Shown piece by piece: positions 60,401 through 64,000 of a DNA stretch of 64,000 nucleotides; within the stretch, counting starts at the first letter, position 1, and the number at the start of each line of letters is the position of its first letter. A program made the position numbers and the translations under genes. Below the pieces are notes generated by a model. That model was not told the DNA's origin. It did not search any database and was given only the letters and a program-made list of their open reading frames with translations. Source of the DNA: Apiosordaria backusii (Eukaryota > Ascomycota > Sordariomycetes > Sordariales > Lasiosphaeriaceae); contig JAUKTV010000002.1 in NCBI GenBank assembly GCA_030549205.1, positions 3,534,001 through 3,598,000 on the forward strand, given 5' to 3'.

Positions 60401-63400
60401 TTCTGTCCTACAGACCCAAAGTCGTCGAGCACGATTAGTTGATTGCGTGAAGGAGTGTTTCCAGGCAAAGTATTCTCCGAAAGCACTTGTGTGTCAATGC
60501 CAGTGCTGGACAGACAGGGTATTGCTGATCTCGTCATTGTCTCGGTTCCTCGCACTCACAATCGCACTGGTATGGTTCCACTGCAAGATAGATGCCATCT
60601 TGCGCATAGAGAACCAAATCCAGAACTGGCCCAGGGTTCAGATGGTGTTCAATTCATTTCGGACCTTCCAGGAGAGCGGAAACTTCATATGCGGCAGTGA
60701 CTAATCAGTAGACCAGATGGAGATCGTACATCATGACTGGCCGGGTAAGAGGAAGCCCCCCGCAATCTCAACCTCTTCATGCAGGGGACTTTGATATTGC
60801 AAACGGGACGAAGACGCTGTCAGTCTGCGGGTGTAAATGATAGCGAGATGAGGGCCTTCCTGGCACCGCTTCCAAGACAAAGGGCTGGGACGACTTGGCA
60901 CTCCGGCAGAGAGCATCTCGTCCAGCGCAATGCAACATCCGTTGAAGTGGTGAAACCTTCGCGGCGTGGCTCCACTTTTAACCGCAACATATAGCTGACT
61001 TTGAGGACGCGGGAGCTAGAGCGCCATCAGGCCACTTGAAAGGACGGATTTCGGCATGACCGGTGACTCTGGACTATCATATATAATGTGACAACGATGC
61101 CGTCAATATGATGATTGGAAACGTGAAACCGGCCCGTTAAAGCCGGCTTCAGACCCGCCGCTGAGACGTGAACGATGGCGATGGTGGTGGTATTGGCAAT
61201 GGTGACATTCAGAGCCACAAGACACCAAGGCTTTGTCTAGAGACACTCCCTCTGAGGCGGCGAGTATTCGGAATGATTCCCAAGGAATCGGCTGTTGCCC
61301 GCTCTGGCTTGGATGGGCATGCCGAACAAGCTCGGGCGATCGCTGGCGAGAATGCGACCATGTAGAAACAGAATCGGGCCTGAATCTGAAACCAAACCAT
61401 AAACTCCTCTCAGTTATCAGTGGCAGGCAGTACAAGTCAACTGGCCCGAAACATCACACTGTATTGGTGTGAAAATCGAAGACAGTCAACCTGAGTCTTA
61501 GCATTCACTGATAGCCGTGTAGCCGCGCGCCTGAGTGGACAGGCTGACTTGCAAGTGCCGACTTGAGGCAACCAAACCACCAAGGCGCGATGTCACAGGA
61601 TCCCCACGGAGGTCCGGACCGTGCTGTGGATATGGGACAAAGGTAGGTGGTTAATCCTACAATCCCATCAAGCCCATCAATCGCTCGGAACAAACAAGAA
61701 GGCTTGTTGATTGTATCTCCGGCCACGGTAGTTGGGAATGTGTCAATTTGCGGCCATTGTTCTTCTCGCCGGGCCCGTTCGGGGTGACAGTGCCATGTCG
61801 TGCGAATTTGGCAACGTTGATAACAGGAACCTAGAGAAGGGTTAGTGCCAATGTGGTTGGCAATATAAGGATTACTTGCGAGATCTGCCGTACCAAAAAG
61901 TATTCAGGAACACCGCTGATGTCGAATCTGAAGTGGAATGGTATAGCTTGGCAGTGATGATTTGCATTGTGAACAGGGGTAGGCCTTGAAGATGTGGTCT
62001 GTGCACGATCGACCGTTTGAGAAGGGACGGGCGAACTATTTGGGCTCGCAGATCTGGGGTTAGGGCTGATCCCAGACGCGTTTCTGATGCTTGGCTTCAA
62101 CGTCGAGTCAACAACATAACAACGTCTCACTTTACCAAGCCTAGCGATACCAGCCTGAAGATGCACCGAATTGACCGATTGGAACACCTAGCTTACCACT
62201 GATAGCACAAATCCAGGCAATGGCCCCTAAACTCTCTATAGCCTGGGCCTTCTCGAACACCGGCTGCTCTGCGGCACCGAAGCGGCGGCACAGCTGATCC
62301 GGTTACCTTTTGTTGATTTCTGGGTTGCATTTACGACGCTGTCGTCAGGAAGCGACCTGCATGTTGGGATGGGTCCCAAAGATCAGGTTGTCGGTTTCGA
62401 TCGTGAATGGCAGCGGGCCTTCTTCTGGTGTCCCTCGTCTGCTGGCCGCTTCGTTGTACGACAAGTTCGCGTCATTGATGGGCTCGACATAACGTGCAGC
62501 TCATTGTTTACAAAAACGCCCCAGCGGATGCCTGTACAATCTCGCTGATATTGGGGTATTGGACAATACACTAACAATAGCCTCCCCACAGCTTGGTTCC
62601 ATGCGCGAGGGCTGATTTTAGCCTGATGGGTGCATCCGACAGATAGCTATCGCCAGGCCTACCTCGAAGAATTCCCGGACTGTCGGCCGAGTCTTCTCTG
62701 CTGTACTCTCTGCCCCCGAGCCTCCGTCCTGCATCTGCACCAGAGTTGTTTGGGTCTCATCATGCGGCGTGGCCGTGAGAGCATAGCAACATCGCGACAT
62801 GGACTTTGGCCGCCTGCCGCACAGTTCCCGACGTTCCAGTCTGCATGCAGACGAGAACAGTGAGCGGATTCTCTATTGCCTCTTCTCCAGCACTCTGGGC
62901 GCCGGTAACACAATAAGGCCGCGGCCCATCAACACCATCCACCGCATCGCTACTTCGCTGCATCTCAATACGAGCAGCCAAGGAGCCAATGCCGCTATCC
63001 CTATCACCACCGAGACACCACCCGCCCCTTGCCACTTATCGCCCTTGCCCATCGGCTGAAGGCATCCTTGGGACACAGGCTGCAAGTTTTGTGCTTCTTT
63101 CCATGTGGTATGCATGTCCTTATTTGGCATCCTTTTCGCCAACCCGCCATATCGTGATGAGAGCACCCGTCCGTCTCACATGACGGCCTCATTGTCTGCG
63201 TCTGCCGTGCACGGTTTCGCCGACTTTTGGCGGGCCTAATCTGAGTCTTGTCATTATCGGACTCGGTTGCTCGCAGAAATCACCATCTGACCATGTTGGA
63301 TGAGGCAGGATAACCTACATTCTTGGTGGAGCACAAAGCCAGTCTCAAGGCGCGCGGCAGATCGACTTGCTGTTGCAACCCTGCTCCACGATTTCCACAG

Positions 63401-64000
63401 GCGTTGGTCTGTGCATCGACACCATCGCCTCCGGAACAGATCGACCAAGACAACGCTGAATCTTGGAAGGCAGAGGTACCCCTCCCACGGGTTCGCTTCC
63501 CTTCACGAACAAGCATCATCGCTTAAGACTACCAAGATGGGCACTACGAGGCACGGCAGCCCTGCTATTGTTGATCAGCAAGGAGGGTGTACAACTATCA
63601 ACCGAGAACTACATGACACGGCATCCCTATATCCATGTTCCTTGCGTTGGCATTGGCTTGCCCGGTTCGCTGAACGGAATGATTTACGTTGGCAGTCACG
63701 GATTGACCAAAGGGGAGGCCTCGTTTGCCGGCCGTTCATATCAACAAGCACGCAAAGGAAAGGTTAAATCAGGGTATCCCTTGTCCAAGTAAGACCGGAA
63801 CGAATTCGTTCCCCTTGCTCAGACAGTTGGCTAGGTTGAGACGCTAAGGTAGTGTCCAACTTATCGTTCGGCAGGCCGAGACCCCCCCGTTTTAATATCG
63901 CTGGCTAATATGCAATGGACGGCACTTGATTGGGATTCGCCCACACCTTTTCAGAAGCTCGTCCCAACCAGGTTGTTGGGGGCCGAATCAGAACGCTCGC
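51465..64000. other. At least 12.5 kb without a recognisable gene
   Basis: 51.5-52.1 kb is probably the regulator's 3' UTR. The rest carries only short ORFs on both strands (up to about 158 codons) without family features. Simple repeats are present: (CA)n at 55168-55183, CG-alternating sequence at 54981-54991 and GGT repeats at 57741-57769. A hairpin lies at 60073-60104. Composition is not obviously AT-rich, so strong RIP is not apparent. No RNA gene or mobile element was recognised. Confidence 0.5.
57741..57769. repeat. AGGT/GGT microsatellite
   Basis: Three AGGT-like units followed by about six GGT units. Non-coding. Confidence 0.85.

Noticed and set aside
51465..64000. RIP-degraded transposon as explanation for the desert
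   Set aside because: The sequence is not visibly AT-rich, and no transposase, reverse transcriptase or terminal repeat was seen. A quantitative RIP index was not computed, so an old mild case is not excluded.
1..64000. CRISPR arrays, integrases, insertion sequences, bacterial operons
   Set aside because: None seen. Spliced introns, pyrimidine-rich promoters and protein families are those of a fungal nuclear genome.

Overview
The window looks like nuclear DNA of a filamentous ascomycete, most likely a sordariomycete close to Sordariales. The introns are short (about 50-105 bp) with GT...AG ends and CTAAC/CTGAC-type branch points. Promoters and leaders are pyrimidine-rich. A single dispersed 5S rRNA gene is present. 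The geranylgeranyl diphosphate synthase resembles the Neurospora al-3 type, and the secondary-metabolism enzymes are of fungal type. I placed the organism by protein and gene style, not by database search.

Layout. From 1.5 to 19.5 kb is a compact housekeeping block. It holds a dysferlin-domain peroxin (+), a GGPP synthase (-), a Cdc14-type septation-initiation protein (+), a TMEM19/DUF92 membrane protein (-), a 5S rRNA gene (-), a PXA-PX sorting-nexin/Mdm1-like tether (-), a PC4/Sub1 coactivator (+), a four-exon probable mitochondrial protein of unknown function (-) and DNA polymerase epsilon subunit B (+). Genes here are convergent or divergent pairs with spacers of about 0.3-1.5 kb.

From 19.5 kb to the end (44.5 kb) the style changes. 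Only three confident genes remain, all on +, separated by 4.5, 6.6, 11.0 and at least 12.5 kb. They are a secreted Fet3-like multicopper oxidase (24.0-25.8 kb), a complete non-reducing polyketide synthase SAT-KS-AT-PT-ACP-ACP-TE (32.5-39.2 kb) and an AflR-type Zn2Cys6 transcription factor (50.2-51.5 kb). The gaps have roughly balanced base composition and no convincing coding exons, though some stretches look like promoters or leaders.

How the three may work together (inference). The PKS has the architecture of tetrahydroxynaphthalene (DHN-melanin) or naphthopyrone synthases. The oxidase is of the ferroxidase-like class also used in fungal pigment polymerisation, and it lacks both the membrane anchor and one of the acidic iron-site residues of true Fet3. 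The regulator is of the AflR family, and a palindromic TCGN5CGA site lies about 330 bp upstream of the PKS start. No scytalone dehydratase or naphthol reductase gene is visible, so any downstream pathway steps would have to be encoded elsewhere.
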